Of a DNA stretch of 48,875 nucleotides, positions 7,453-14,683 are shown piece by piece. This DNA is from CAZLWF01 sp031972835 (GTDB lineage Bacteria; Patescibacteriota; Minisyncoccia; Phycocordibacterales; UBA9973), in NCBI GenBank assembly GCA_031972835.1, contig DALYDX010000006.1, positions 1 to 48,875 on the forward strand, read 5' to 3'. Numbering within the stretch: position 1 is the stretch's first letter; every line of letters starts with the position of its first letter. The translations under genes and the position numbers were made by a program. The notes under the pieces are model-generated. The model worked only from the letters and a program-made list of their open reading frames with translations. It made no database searches and was not told where the DNA came from.

Positions 7453-7797
7453 TTATTCTGTAATTACTAGATTCTTCATAATCTTATCTCGAAGTTTGTT
7501 TCCTGGAAGCATTCCGTAAACAGCGAGTTTGAAAAGTTCAGCATAACCCTTTTTCTTTGCGATAGTCTCTATGTCTTCTACGATAAGTCCACTCGGGTAT
7601 CCAGTATAACGCTCAAGTTTTGTCTCACGAGCCTTCTTTGGTGAGATCTTTGCGCTAGACGCGTTTATGATTGTAACCTTTGCGTCTGCTATTGTGTTCT
7701 TTGTTGAACCAGGAAGGTTCTTGCCCATCAAAAGAGTCGCTGCCTGAGTAGCAGTTCTGCCGATTGTTATTCCTTTTGCATCTAATGTGTATTCCAT
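7453..7797 (-). CDS. rplM: 50S ribosomal protein L13, short form
   Basis: 114 residues, against about 140 in most bacteria. The core is intact (TIGRTATQAATLLMGK, YTGYPSGL, LAVYGMLPGNKLRDKIMKNL). Both the N-terminal extension and the C-terminal tail that normally follows the MLP block are missing. L13 is an early-assembling 50S protein. Trimmed ribosomal proteins are a known feature of CPR bacteria. It is coupled to rpsI with a 1-nt gap. Confidence 0.95.
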   Translation of the reverse strand: MEYTLDAKGITIGRTATQAATLLMGKNLPGSTKNTIADAKVTIINASSAKISPKKARETKLERYTGYPSGLIVEDIETIAKKKGYAELFKLAVYGMLPGNKLRDKIMKNLVITE

Positions 7798-7831
7798 AAT
7801 TGTGTAACGTATACTAACTTATTCTGTTGAT

Positions 7832-8185
7832 TTATACAAATTCTATAATAGCCATAGGACTCGCATCACTCTTTCTCTGCGGAAGCTTTAGGACACGTGT
7901 GTATCCACCACTTCGCTTCGCATACTTTGGAGTAATCTCATCAAAAAGCTTTTTAGTCTCAGATGACCTATTCATAAGACGTGCAGTTATAGCTCTGCGT
8001 GAGGCAAGATCATTTTTCTTTGCACGAGTAACCAACTTTTCTACGTACGGACGAAGTTCTTTTGCCTTTGCTTCTGTAGTTGTGATTCGTTCATGCTTTA
8101 TAAGTGAAAGAGCGAGCGATTTCATCAAAGCGCTTCTAACTTTTGTTGTTCTTCCAAATTTTCGTACGTTGTTTCCGTGTCTCAT
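7832..8185 (-). CDS. rplQ: 50S ribosomal protein L17
   Basis: 117 residues starting MRHGNNVRKFGRTTKVRSAL, the L17 signature, then SLIKHERITTTEAKAKELRPYVE. The C-terminal beta strand with GGYTRVLKLPQRKSDASPMAIIEFV is complete. It follows rpoA by 29 nt, the usual alpha-operon order, and precedes rplM-rpsI. Confidence 0.98.
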   Translation of the reverse strand: MRHGNNVRKFGRTTKVRSALMKSLALSLIKHERITTTEAKAKELRPYVEKLVTRAKKNDLASRRAITARLMNRSSETKKLFDEITPKYAKRSGGYTRVLKLPQRKSDASPMAIIEFV

Positions 8186-8214
8186 AAAGTTAAATTAATT
8201 ACAGATAAATTTTA

Positions 8215-9201
8215 TTACTTTAGTGTAATGCCAAAGTTTGATAACATGCGACGGATTTCCTGAATACCCTTTTCTCCGATACCTTCAAGCTCGAGCAGGT
8301 CCTCTTTCTTCTTGCGTGCAATACCTCCGACAGTGCGAATATTTGCACCATTTAAAGCATTCAAAGTTCGAGTTGAAAGATCGAGTGTATCTATACGAGT
8401 CTTCAAAACATCTGAGATATCTTCACTACTCTCTTTATCTTCAGACTCTGACTTGTCAGCAGATGAATCTGCATCTTCTTTTGAAGCGATAGGTTTTATC
8501 TCATCGTCAAATTTGAAGTCAAATATAGCTTTGAGCTGAGTGATCATGATCTCGATTGAGCGCTTTAGAGCTTCACGTGGTTCGATACTACCATCAGTTT
8601 CGATGATCATACGCAAACGGTTGTGGTTTGTCTTGTCTCCAACACGCATGTTTTCAACTTCATAAGCAACGCGGCGAATTGGTGAAAATAGTGCATCTAG
8701 AGCGATTGTACCGATTTCTGTTTTTGTTTTTTGGTGTGCATCCTTTTGAACGAATCCGAGACCAGTCTCGATGTTCATAGTTATAGAAAGCTCTTTGCCT
8801 TTGCCTGTGATCTCGGCGATGTATTGATCTGTGTTTATAACCTCAACTTGTCCCGGGGCTATGATATCACCAGCTGTGATAACCTTTGGACCTTTAACCT
8901 TTAGAGTTACTTGCTGTGGTTCGTCGCCAGTAATTTTAAAACGTACTTTTTTGAGAGCAAGGATTATCATAATAACATCTTCCTTTACTCCTTCGATTGT
9001 TGAAAATTCATGAGAAACTCCATCAATTGAGATTGATGTTAGTGCTGCACCTGGAAGTGATGAAAGTATTATACGGCGAAGAGAGTTGCCAAGTGTGTGT
9101 CCATAACCTGGGTATAGGTTATCGATTTCATAAATACCTTTTGTTGCTTCTTCTGAAACAACTCTAGGCTTTGAAGGTAACATGATTGAATGATCTAACA
9201 T
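8215..9201 (-). CDS. rpoA: RNA polymerase subunit alpha
   Basis: 328 residues. The N-terminal dimerisation domain (about 1-230) contains GYGHTLGNSLRRIILSSLPG and RVGDKTNHNRL. An acidic linker (235-262, rich in S, D and E) follows. The C-terminal domain (263-328, RIDTLDLSTRTLNALNGANI, then LEGIGEKGIQEI) would contact DNA UP elements and activators. An internal Met at residue 7 is an alternative start. Confidence 0.98.
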   Translation of the reverse strand: MLDHSIMLPSKPRVVSEEATKGIYEIDNLYPGYGHTLGNSLRRIILSSLPGAALTSISIDGVSHEFSTIEGVKEDVIMIILALKKVRFKITGDEPQQVTLKVKGPKVITAGDIIAPGQVEVINTDQYIAEITGKGKELSITMNIETGLGFVQKDAHQKTKTEIGTIALDALFSPIRRVAYEVENMRVGDKTNHNRLRMIIETDGSIEPREALKRSIEIMITQLKAIFDFKFDDEIKPIASKEDADSSADKSESEDKESSEDISDVLKTRIDTLDLSTRTLNALNGANIRTVGGIARKKKEDLLELEGIGEKGIQEIRRMLSNFGITLK

Positions 9202-9234
9202 ATATATATTATCGCTTAGTTTAACTAATAACGA

Positions 9235-9837
9235 TTAACGACTATAAAATTCTAGAACCGCAGTGAAATTTAGGAATGCATCAGAATTCTTTGGCACACC
9301 GACCGATTTTCCTTCTAGGCGAGCCACGTCAAAATTGAGCCAATTTGGCATCGTATAATTCTTTTGCTTTTTATCGATATCTGCAAACAAAACACTTTTT
9401 TTCGACCCTTCACGAATTGTGATTATATCTCCTACTCTGACTTCGTATGATGGTACTGTTGTTCTCTTGCCGTTTACTAGGAAGTGTCCGTGGGAAACCA
9501 TTTGACGAGAAAGTGTGCGGGTATGTGCAAGTCCTAGTCTGTAGACTACGTTGTCTAGGCGAGCTTCAAGGAATTCATAGAGTTTTTCAGATGCAGAAGC
9601 ACCCTTAATAGCACTAGCGCGCAAAACGTAGTTTTTAAATTGCTTTTCACTTACACCATAAGTAAAACGAATACGCTGCTTTTCTAGAAGCTGTTCGCCG
9701 TATCCTGAAAGCTGTTTTGGTCGCTTTCCACTCGTAGACTTACGACCCTCAGAGAGGACGTATTTTTGGGTTTGGCATTTTTCGTAAACACCTGAACCCA
9801 GTCTGCGACACATTTTGTATTTTGGACCTGTAATCAT
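9235..9837 (-). CDS. rpsD: 30S ribosomal protein S4
   Basis: 200 residues. The N-terminal region GPKYKMCRRLG is followed by the KRPKQLSGYGEQLLEKQRIRFTYG block. The S4 RNA-binding domain (about 95-160) has LDNVVYRLGLAHTRTLSRQMVSHGHFLVNG. S4 nucleates 30S assembly and in many bacteria represses the alpha operon; no such site was verified here. It lies between rpsK and rpoA. Confidence 0.98.
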   Translation of the reverse strand: MITGPKYKMCRRLGSGVYEKCQTQKYVLSEGRKSTSGKRPKQLSGYGEQLLEKQRIRFTYGVSEKQFKNYVLRASAIKGASASEKLYEFLEARLDNVVYRLGLAHTRTLSRQMVSHGHFLVNGKRTTVPSYEVRVGDIITIREGSKKSVLFADIDKKQKNYTMPNWLNFDVARLEGKSVGVPKNSDAFLNFTAVLEFYSR

Positions 9838-9868
9838 AACTCAATCGTTTTTAATACTATTAAAATTT

Positions 9869-10309
9869 TTAAACTCTACGTGGTTTTTTAGGTTTGGGAC
9901 CGTTGTGCGGAACTGGTGTCATATCTTTTAGACCTGTAAGTTCGAAGCCTCTTGCTATGAACGCTCTGACTGCACTCTCTCTACCACTTCCGACACCCTT
10001 GATAATCACATCAAATTCTTTTATACCGAGAGCAGAACATTTGTCAGCCAATATTTCTCCAACTTTTGAAGCTGCGAAAGGTGTTCCCTTCTTTGCCCCC
10101 TTGAATCCAAGAGCTCCAGCTGAAGACCAGAAAAGAGTGTTGCCGAACTTGTCAGAAATAACAATCTTTGTATTGTTGAAAGTTGCTTGTACGTGCATAG
10201 TCGCAGAAGTCACCTTCTTCTTTGGTGTTTTTACTTCAGCTACTGGCGCCTTCACTTCCTCTGTAGTTTCTGCGACTTCTTCTTTAGTTGTAATTTTCTT
10301 TTTACCCAC
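9869..10309 (-). CDS. rpsK: 30S ribosomal protein S11
   Basis: 146 residues beginning at GTG. A Lys/Glu-rich N-terminal extension of about 30 residues (KKKITTKEEVAETTEEVKAP) precedes the conserved core HVQATFNNTKIVISDKFGN and the end DMTPVPHNGPKPKKPRRV. The extension makes it longer than the usual 125-130 residues. It binds the 16S platform next to S6/S18/S21. Confidence 0.98.
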   Translation of the reverse strand: MGKKKITTKEEVAETTEEVKAPVAEVKTPKKKVTSATMHVQATFNNTKIVISDKFGNTLFWSSAGALGFKGAKKGTPFAASKVGEILADKCSALGIKEFDVIIKGVGSGRESAVRAFIARGFELTGLKDMTPVPHNGPKPKKPRRV

Positions 10310-10352
10310 GGTTTTGTTTTTTAATGTTAGGAAATTAAATAAAATCTATGCT

Positions 10353-10733
10353 CTAAGTCTTTTCAAGTTTTCGGCGACCACTTGCCATTGTCTTTCTAAC
10401 GTTACCTCGAACTGTTCTAGAATTAGTCTTTGTTCTCTGTCCTCTAACTGGAAGCTTTTTCATATGTCTGACACCACGGTAAGCCTTGATATCTTTGAGG
10501 CGTTTTACATTAGAAGCGATTTCGCGTTTGAGATTACCCTCAATCTTGTAATCTTCGATTAGTTTGCGGATTTGGTTTTCCTCATCTGCAGTTATCTCAC
10601 TTGCTTTCTTGTTGTATGGAACCTTTACTTCGTCAAGAACCTTTCTTGCGCGAGTAAGTCCTATACCAAAAAGGGATGTAAGACCAATCTCAAGACGCTT
10701 TTCATTTGGAATTGTAATACCTAGGATTCTCAT
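10353..10733 (-). CDS. rpsM: 30S ribosomal protein S13
   Basis: 126 residues with MRILGITIPNEKRLEIGLTSLFGIG at the N-terminus, the helix-two-turn-helix, and the basic tail RGVRHMKKLPVRGQRTKTNSRTVRG. It contacts tRNA and the 50S subunit in bridge B1. It starts 2 nt after the rpmJ stop. Confidence 0.98.
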   Translation of the reverse strand: MRILGITIPNEKRLEIGLTSLFGIGLTRARKVLDEVKVPYNKKASEITADEENQIRKLIEDYKIEGNLKREIASNVKRLKDIKAYRGVRHMKKLPVRGQRTKTNSRTVRGNVRKTMASGRRKLEKT

Positions 10734-10735
10734 TT

Positions 10736-10846
10736 TTATTGTTTTTGTTTATGTTTTGGATTATCGCAAATAACACGAAGATGACCTTTTCGCTTAACTA
10801 ATTTGCATTTATCACACATCTTTTTTACTCTTGCTCTGATTTTCAT
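10736..10846 (-). CDS. rpmJ: 50S ribosomal protein L36
   Basis: 36 codons from the ATG at 10846 to the TAA at 10736. It reads MKIRARVKKMCDKCKLVKRK, with cysteines 11, 14 and 27 plus His32: the zinc-binding C+ form of L36. The position between infA and rpsM is the standard bacterial order, which confirms the call. It is too short for routine ORF scanning. Confidence 0.97.
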   Translation of the reverse strand: MKIRARVKKMCDKCKLVKRKGHLRVICDNPKHKQKQ

Positions 10847-10884
10847 TGAATAATGTAAAATGAAGGGTATAAAACCCTTTATTG

Positions 10885-10919
10885 ACAAGCATTTTTGGGT
10901 TATTTCGTAAAATGCTTGT
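10885..10919. promoter_or_regulatory. 11-bp inverted repeat between infA and rpmJ
   Basis: ACAAGCATTTT (10885-10895) pairs perfectly with AAAATGCTTGT (10909-10919) around a 13-nt loop. A smaller hairpin AAGGGT/ACCCTT follows at 10863-10879. Neither has a T-run on the minus strand, so they are more likely leader structures or regulatory sites than terminators. Confidence 0.45.
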
Positions 10920-10933
10920 ATATAATACTCTAT

Positions 10934-11146
10934 TTAAAGTCTTTTGACAATACGTCCTTTTCCACCGTACGGATCAATCACAACTTCTACCTTGTCGCCG
11001 ATCATAACCTTTATCCGGTGCATTCGCATCTTTCCTGATAGATAAGCTAAGATTATTTCCCCGTCATCAAAAGCAACTCTAAAGAGAGTACTTGGTAATG
11101 CCTCTTCTACAATGGCAATTCGAGAAATTTCTTTTTTATCACTCAT
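10934..11146 (-). CDS. infA: Translation initiation factor IF-1
   Basis: 70 residues, a single S1/OB fold: VEEALPSTLFRVAFDDGEIILAYLSGKMRMHRIKVMIGDKVEVVIDPYGGKGRIVKR. IF-1 binds the 30S A site. It is the first gene of the ribosomal/alpha operon and carries the operon promoter just upstream. Confidence 0.98.
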   Translation of the reverse strand: MSDKKEISRIAIVEEALPSTLFRVAFDDGEIILAYLSGKMRMHRIKVMIGDKVEVVIDPYGGKGRIVKRL

Positions 11147-11160
11147 GCGTTAGCTAGATA

Positions 11161-11189
11161 ACAATAGCAAATGAAAATATTTTAGTCAA
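11161..11189 (-). promoter_or_regulatory. Promoter of the infA-rpmJ-...-rpsI operon
   Basis: TTGACT (11184-11189), a 17-bp spacer and TATTGT (11161-11166) on the minus strand, about 14 nt upstream of the infA ATG. Confidence 0.7.
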
Positions 11190-11210
11190 TATTTTATATA
11201 TTTGCATATA

Positions 11211-12557
11211 TTATATTTCTGAAACAACGACATCTATAGACTCAAGTTTCTTTGGAAAATTAATTTCCCAAAATGGTTTAAGTACAACTTCTGCACTCTG
11301 TACATTTGGGTTGGCTGCCATTATAGATTGGAATTCTTTCTTTTTCTTGCCCAATACAGAATTACTAAGCGCCTCTGTATCAACATCCCAAATTATACGT
11401 GCACTACCTGATAGATTTATAGATATATCTTTGACAGTTGCTGGAACAATAGACTCCTTGTTTTTCAATGTAAAAGTAAGTTCTTCAATTTCTGGTATAT
11501 GCACTGGACTACCATCGTAACCACTAACAAAAGTTTTTGCGATCACACTGGTTAGATCAGATCTTTTGAATATAAAAGCTTGAGCCGTTCCAGATACGGT
11601 TTGCACGACATCTGTTTCTTTTGAATCAGTCACAGCGGAAACCTCAGGTATAGAAATAAACAATGCGTTGTCATACAGAACAAAACCTTCTGGTAACTCA
11701 CTGCGAGCCTGAGTCATGAGTGTAGTCTTTAGGTTTTCTGTCGCCTTAACAAGTGCTTCGTTTGCAGCTTCAGTTGAAATTGTATAGACACTACCTGTTT
11801 GCCCACCTAATATTTCAGTACGTGATCTACCATATATTTTTTCATATTTATCTGGACTGGTTTTAAACCCAACAATCTTGAAATCTGTGAGTGGACTGTT
11901 GTAAGTATCCCCAGCCTCAAATGCTGTTATAGAAACTTCTACAGATCCCGGTATTACAGTGGACCCGGATTTTTTATAGCCTGGGATCGATACCGCCTTG
12001 TCTGTATAGTATATTTTCCCATTTGCAGCTTCTAGACGAGTGTTTATAAGTAAATTTTGAGTAGTTGTACTGTATTCATTGAATAATACAACGCTACCTG
12101 TTGCCTTTGAAGTCGCTATCTTATTGCCTGTAGAAGGAGTCGTAACTTGTTCACTCGCATTTATAGTCATAAGCTGGAAAGGTAGGGATGGCAATATTGC
12201 ATCCTTCTCTGCGCTGAAATCTGTAGCAATATCCGCATTAAATGACTTTGGGATAACAGTCACCTTTGCACCTGAAAAAGCAAAAGATAGCGCAAAGAAT
12301 AGTACCAATACTGATGCTGTAGCGATAATCCATATCCTAGTATGTTTACGTGGTCTTGCCGGTACGAAACCTGGGGTGATACCAGTTGGGGGTAAATTGG
12401 AAGCTGTTGATCTAGGTACAGGTCTTGTATTTACGTTTTTTGTTTTTGGTTTATCGGGAGAAAGAGTTTTGTTTGTTGCTTTTGCTAGTTCAGAAAAAAA
12501 CACAGACGGTTCACGCTTTGGTGTTTTGATCATATCTTCAACTACATTTTTTGCCAT
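11211..12557 (-). CDS. Membrane-anchored surface protein, baseplate-J-like family
   Basis: 448 residues. A cytoplasmic Pro/Lys-rich N-terminus (1-72) precedes one membrane segment (about 74-95, WIIATASVLVLFFALSFAF), then a large external domain. The segment ATGSVVLFNEYSTTTQNLLINTRLEAANG followed by VSIPG resembles the domain that automatic annotation labels baseplate J in CPR proteins. True phage function is unlikely, as no phage genes are nearby. It starts 4 nt after the stop of the actin-like gene, so the two form an operon and may work together at the envelope. Confidence 0.6.
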   Translation of the reverse strand: MAKNVVEDMIKTPKREPSVFFSELAKATNKTLSPDKPKTKNVNTRPVPRSTASNLPPTGITPGFVPARPRKHTRIWIIATASVLVLFFALSFAFSGAKVTVIPKSFNADIATDFSAEKDAILPSLPFQLMTINASEQVTTPSTGNKIATSKATGSVVLFNEYSTTTQNLLINTRLEAANGKIYYTDKAVSIPGYKKSGSTVIPGSVEVSITAFEAGDTYNSPLTDFKIVGFKTSPDKYEKIYGRSRTEILGGQTGSVYTISTEAANEALVKATENLKTTLMTQARSELPEGFVLYDNALFISIPEVSAVTDSKETDVVQTVSGTAQAFIFKRSDLTSVIAKTFVSGYDGSPVHIPEIEELTFTLKNKESIVPATVKDISINLSGSARIIWDVDTEALSNSVLGKKKKEFQSIMAANPNVQSAEVVLKPFWEINFPKKLESIDVVVSEI

Positions 12558-12561
12558 ATGT

Positions 12562-13752
12562 TTATTGTACTAAAATTCTTGTAATAAAAATAGCTTCGAG
12601 CATTATAAAAGGATCTCTGAGAGTATCTTTGGAGAAATTTAGATAATCACTCGTAGAAACTGTCCCCAAAGAAATAATCCTAAACTGATGTTCAGTGGTG
12701 GTATATTTGTGAAATTCCTCGCTTTCTAGTGAGGCAATAAACCAACTCGACGTATCTCGGTCTGCTGTTAGAAAAACAGTATCAGGTATACCCAAATCAA
12801 GTGAAATACTGGAAAGCGCAGTAGTGAAATTGGTAAGCCATTCTGTTTGAGCATCTTTCAACACTTGTGATAATTTGTCTGCAAGATTTTTTTCTAATTT
12901 CAAATCTGAATATATACGATAAAGTGACAAGGATTCACCGCCTGACTTACCAAGTGCCTTACTGATCTTTCTAAGCAAGAAATTCTTGCCGTATGGAAAA
13001 GAAATAGATTCAACGAGCATTCCGTCTTTGATAATAGATATATCAGTTAACTCTCCTCCGATATCTAACAAAACAAAATTGTCCTCATGTACAAAAAGAT
13101 CCCTAGTAGTGATAAAAGATGCAAAAGCAAATGAAGAATATACGATATGTTTTAAGTTGAAAACTTTTTCAATGACTTCTTCTATCGAAGCTAGTATGGC
13201 TTCTGGAGACATCGACAAATACAGTGTCATGTTTAGATCAGTAGCCTTAACACCTATGGGATCTTTGACCCTATAGCCGTTTAGAGTTACTCGAACAGTC
13301 TTGGCCTCAAGTATACGAACACTTTCACCAAGCTCTCGATACCGGTCTGCGTGTTCAAGTTCAAAAGCTTTGCGCTCTTTTTCAATCAACTCACTCGCCA
13401 TCTTATGAGAAAAAATAAAAGGTGTATTTTTTGAAAGCTTTATCACTCGAGTCTGCGATGCATACCAAGGACTTGCAAGTGTACAGTACGCATACTTCGG
13501 AGCGCCAAGTCTTGCGTCATGAACTTTCTTTACTACGTCGGCAAGTGCAAGCAACATCTTGGCTAAAAAGCTTTCGAAGTTTAAATCTTCTTCGAACACA
13601 AGATCAGTGCGGACACTATATAAAATCGCAGGCTTCGAATTAGAAGATCCTTTGCCTTTTGGAAAACGTACGAGAGACCCGCCAATACTTGCAGATCCAA
13701 TATCAAGTACGAGTGACAAATCGTCGGAAGATGAATGTTTAAATAAACCCAT
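12562..13752 (-). CDS. Actin-like ATPase (PilM/FtsA type)
   Basis: 396 residues. The phosphate-1 motif VLDIGSASIGGSLVRF lies at residues 15-30 and the phosphate-2 motif VLLDIGGELTDISIIKDG near 230. Between them lies an insert compatible with an SHS2/1C-type subdomain. No membrane segment is visible. PilM and FtsA anchor envelope machines on the cytoplasmic side. Here the partner is the membrane surface protein encoded 4 nt downstream, which suggests a two-component surface complex. FtsA proper is elsewhere (46195). Confidence 0.7.
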   Translation of the reverse strand: MGLFKHSSSDDLSLVLDIGSASIGGSLVRFPKGKGSSNSKPAILYSVRTDLVFEEDLNFESFLAKMLLALADVVKKVHDARLGAPKYAYCTLASPWYASQTRVIKLSKNTPFIFSHKMASELIEKERKAFELEHADRYRELGESVRILEAKTVRVTLNGYRVKDPIGVKATDLNMTLYLSMSPEAILASIEEVIEKVFNLKHIVYSSFAFASFITTRDLFVHEDNFVLLDIGGELTDISIIKDGMLVESISFPYGKNFLLRKISKALGKSGGESLSLYRIYSDLKLEKNLADKLSQVLKDAQTEWLTNFTTALSSISLDLGIPDTVFLTADRDTSSWFIASLESEEFHKYTTTEHQFRIISLGTVSTSDYLNFSKDTLRDPFIMLEAIFITRILVQ

Positions 13753-13758
13753 GTATGT

Positions 13759-13764
13759 AGTATA
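13759..13764 (-). promoter_or_regulatory. Extended -10 of the actin-like gene, leaderless
   Basis: TGC-TATACT on the minus strand ends 6 nt before the ATG at 13752, so the transcript should begin at the start codon. Confidence 0.6.
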
Positions 13765-13782
13765 GCAAAGTATAAAAAAATA

Positions 13783-13803
13783 AAAGAGCCTTTTGGGCTC
13801 TTT
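13783..13803 (-). terminator. Terminator of the NUDIX gene
   Basis: An 8-bp stem AAAGAGCC/GGCTCTTT with a 5-nt loop, followed on the minus strand by TTATTTTTTTATAC. Confidence 0.85.
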
Positions 13804-13809
13804 ATAAAA

Positions 13810-14265
13810 TTAAAGTAAGTTGAAGGTATGCTTAATCACAAAATCTTCATCGGGTATTAGATTGAACTTCAGCGCTTCTTCAGGTTTTACCCAAGCGTGA
13901 CCTATGTGTTCAGATTCACTCCTCTTTACATAAGGAAAGTCTGGCATCTCTACTAAAAATGTTTGATAGACAAAATCACAATCCCCTTCATAGCGCACAA
14001 AATAAGTATGAAGTGGATTGAAACATCCTAACCACAACTTATATCCAACTTCTTCATGAAATTCTCTTTGTATTGCAACTAATGCACCGCCTTCTTTGTG
14101 CTCATCGACATTCATCGTGCCCCCTGGAGTGCACCATGTGCCACCATAAGGCTTATCAAAAGCTCTCTCCAGTAATAAAATATTTTTCTCTACAACGAGA
14201 ATCGCTCCGACGCATACAAACTGTACATTGAAGTTCGGGATTTCCTCTGCTTTTAGTCTTATCAT
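13810..14265 (-). CDS. NUDIX hydrolase
   Basis: 151 residues. The fold is recognised from GAILVVEKNILLLERAF, GTWCTPGG and the NUDIX helix REFHEEVGY. The canonical box is GX5EX7REUXEEXGU. Here 11 rather than 7 residues separate the first Glu (of GTMNVDE) from REFHEE, so the loop-helix junction has an insertion. The metal-binding EE pair is kept. The substrate, a nucleoside diphosphate derivative, cannot be told. It forms a single-gene unit before the actin-like promoter. Confidence 0.88.
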   Translation of the reverse strand: MIRLKAEEIPNFNVQFVCVGAILVVEKNILLLERAFDKPYGGTWCTPGGTMNVDEHKEGGALVAIQREFHEEVGYKLWLGCFNPLHTYFVRYEGDCDFVYQTFLVEMPDFPYVKRSESEHIGHAWVKPEEALKFNLIPDEDFVIKHTFNLL

Positions 14266-14320
14266 TATTATTCAATTTTGGTTTCCCAAACGATACAACA
14301 TTTTTAGACTTTATGCAAGT

Positions 14321-14680
14321 TTAGTCTACCCTCTTCCCCTCACTATCATAAGTCGCAGCTACTTTGACTTCAGGCTGTGTTGGATTAGTCTTTTTTGCGA
14401 ACAGAATTGAATATAATTTTTTAATAACAAAAATAGATGTAATAGCGGGAAATACAACAATCCAAAAAAGTATTTTGGCTACAAGATATGGTCCACCTAA
14501 AGCTGAACTAAAAGCAAAAACAGCCAAAACTATTGTAAGGACTACTGCAGGTAGCAATAGTGGTAACACTGCACCGATAAAAAGCTCTTTACCTTGCCCT
14601 ACAGCAAAACCACTAGGATTTGCCCCAGCTTCTTTGATATCGCGGATAGTTTTTCGAATGTGAAAGATTTGGAGAATCAT
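14321..14680 (-). CDS. Small two-pass membrane protein, unknown
   Basis: 119 residues. An amphipathic N-terminus (RKTIRDIKEAGANPSGFAVGQG) is followed by two membrane segments (about 33-58 and 68-90) and a polar tail. No family recognised. It starts 3 nt after the alaS stop, so it is the second gene of the alaS transcript. Nothing links it functionally to aminoacylation. Confidence 0.7.
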   Translation of the reverse strand: MILQIFHIRKTIRDIKEAGANPSGFAVGQGKELFIGAVLPLLLPAVVLTIVLAVFAFSSALGGPYLVAKILFWIVVFPAITSIFVIKKLYSILFAKKTNPTQPEVKVAATYDSEGKRVD

Positions 14681-14683
14681 ATT

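Noticed and set aside
11211..12557. Prophage baseplate gene
   Set aside because: There is one membrane helix, no phage genes around, and the partner is an actin-like ATPase; the label stems from a loose domain similarity.
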